Origin: Rhynochetos jubatus
Taxonomy: Eukaryota > Chordata > Aves > Eurypygiformes > Rhynochetidae
Reading direction: 5' to 3'
Length of the DNA: 64,000 nt
Assembly: GCA_027574665.1 (NCBI GenBank)
Contig: CM050648.1
Span: 64,869,363 to 64,933,362, forward strand
Shown here: in pieces, positions 63,607 through 64,000 of the stretch
How the letters are laid out: every line of letters starts with the position of its first letter
Position numbering within the stretch: position 1 is the first letter of the stretch
Notes under the pieces: generated by a model
What the model was told of the DNA's origin: nothing
The model's input: the letters and a program-made list of their open reading frames with translations, nothing else
Databases searched by the model: none
Position numbers and translations under genes: made by a program

Positions 63607-64000
63607 TGTGCTGGTTTTGGGTGGGATAGAGTTAATTTTCTCCACAGTAGCTAGTCTGAGGCTATGTTTTGGATTTGTGCTGAGAAGAATGTTGATAACA
63701 GTGATGGTTTAGTTGTTGCCAAGCAGTGTTTACATTAAGCCAAGGACTTTCTCAGTTTCTCATACTGCCTCTGTTCTCTGAGGGGACACAGCCAGGACAG
63801 CTGACCCAAACTGACCAAAGGGACATTTCATGCCATGAGACATCATGCTCAATGTATAACCTGAGGGGCTTTGGCCGAGGGGAATTGCTGCTCAGGGACG
63901 GGCTATCGATCAATGGGTGGTGAGGAATTCTTGCATTGTGCATCACTTGGTTTTCCATATTCCTTCATCATCATTATTTAATTTATTTTTTTTATTATTA
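63607..64000 (+). mobile_element. Endogenous retrovirus LTR, 5' part, cut by the window end
   Basis: Begins TGTGCTGGTTTTGGGTGG and continues 'GATAGAGTTAATTTTCTCC', 'GGCTATGTTTTGGATTTGTG', 'GGACAGCTGACCCAAACTG' and 'TTGTGCATCACTTGGTTTTC', an LTR family I recognise as widespread in neoavian genomes (probably ERVL-like; class not proven here). The 5' TG end is clear, inserted in CR1 sequence after GATGA (63602-63606), a candidate target-site duplication whose partner lies outside the window. The 3' end, including the poly(A) signal, is not seen. Small differences from the family sequence suggest an old copy. Confidence 0.8.

Noticed and set aside
1-64000. CRISPR arrays, bacterial operons, tRNA or rRNA genes
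   Set aside because: No spaced identical repeats, no ribosome-binding-site-led gene clusters, and no recognisable tRNA or rRNA sequence; the window is a vertebrate chromosome segment.

Overview
This window is vertebrate, almost certainly avian, nuclear DNA. It is a mostly non-coding landscape with split genes, GT-AG introns and a CpG island. The dispersed repeats are mainly CR1 LINE 3' ends with the characteristic 'TTCTATGA' terminus. An LTR at the right edge begins TGTGCTGGTTTTGGG and resembles a family I know as abundant in Neoaves, so a neoavian bird is my best guess; no species can be named.

Layout. Positions 1 to 46842 look like one very long intron of PARD6G. They hold scattered CR1 fragments and low-complexity tracts but no exon I can defend. 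The last PARD6G coding exon (semi-CRIB, PDZ and C-terminal tail) is at 46843-47702, followed by a 3' UTR of about 2 kb that ends near the AATAAA at 49693. Less than 1 kb downstream, on the same strand, a CpG island carries the promoter and first exon of BLOC1S4. Its five phase-0 coding exons run from 50580 to 56505 and encode 206 residues. An LTR-like element follows at about 56890-57440, with a perfect oestrogen response element, a TATA box and an AATAAA. The rest (57.4-64 kb) is non-coding and contains a CR1 3' end, a second internally deleted CR1, and an ERV LTR that interrupts the latter and runs off the window.

The two genes have no known joint pathway. PARD6G is the Cdc42/aPKC-binding polarity adaptor. 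BLOC1S4 (cappuccino) is a subunit of BLOC-1, which builds lysosome-related organelles such as melanosomes.

The main points of interest are three. First, BLOC1S4 here is a five-exon gene beside PARD6G, whereas human BLOC1S4 is intronless on a different chromosome from PARD6G; this suggests a retrocopy replaced the parent gene in the mammalian lineage. Second, the LTR-like element carries an ERE identical to the classical vitellogenin A2 ERE, placed upstream of a TATA box. Third, a TCACGTGA M-box/CLEAR-type site lies about 50 bp upstream of the BLOC1S4 start codon.

Limits: no homology search was possible. Gene identities rest on recognising the translated exons, and repeat boundaries are approximate.
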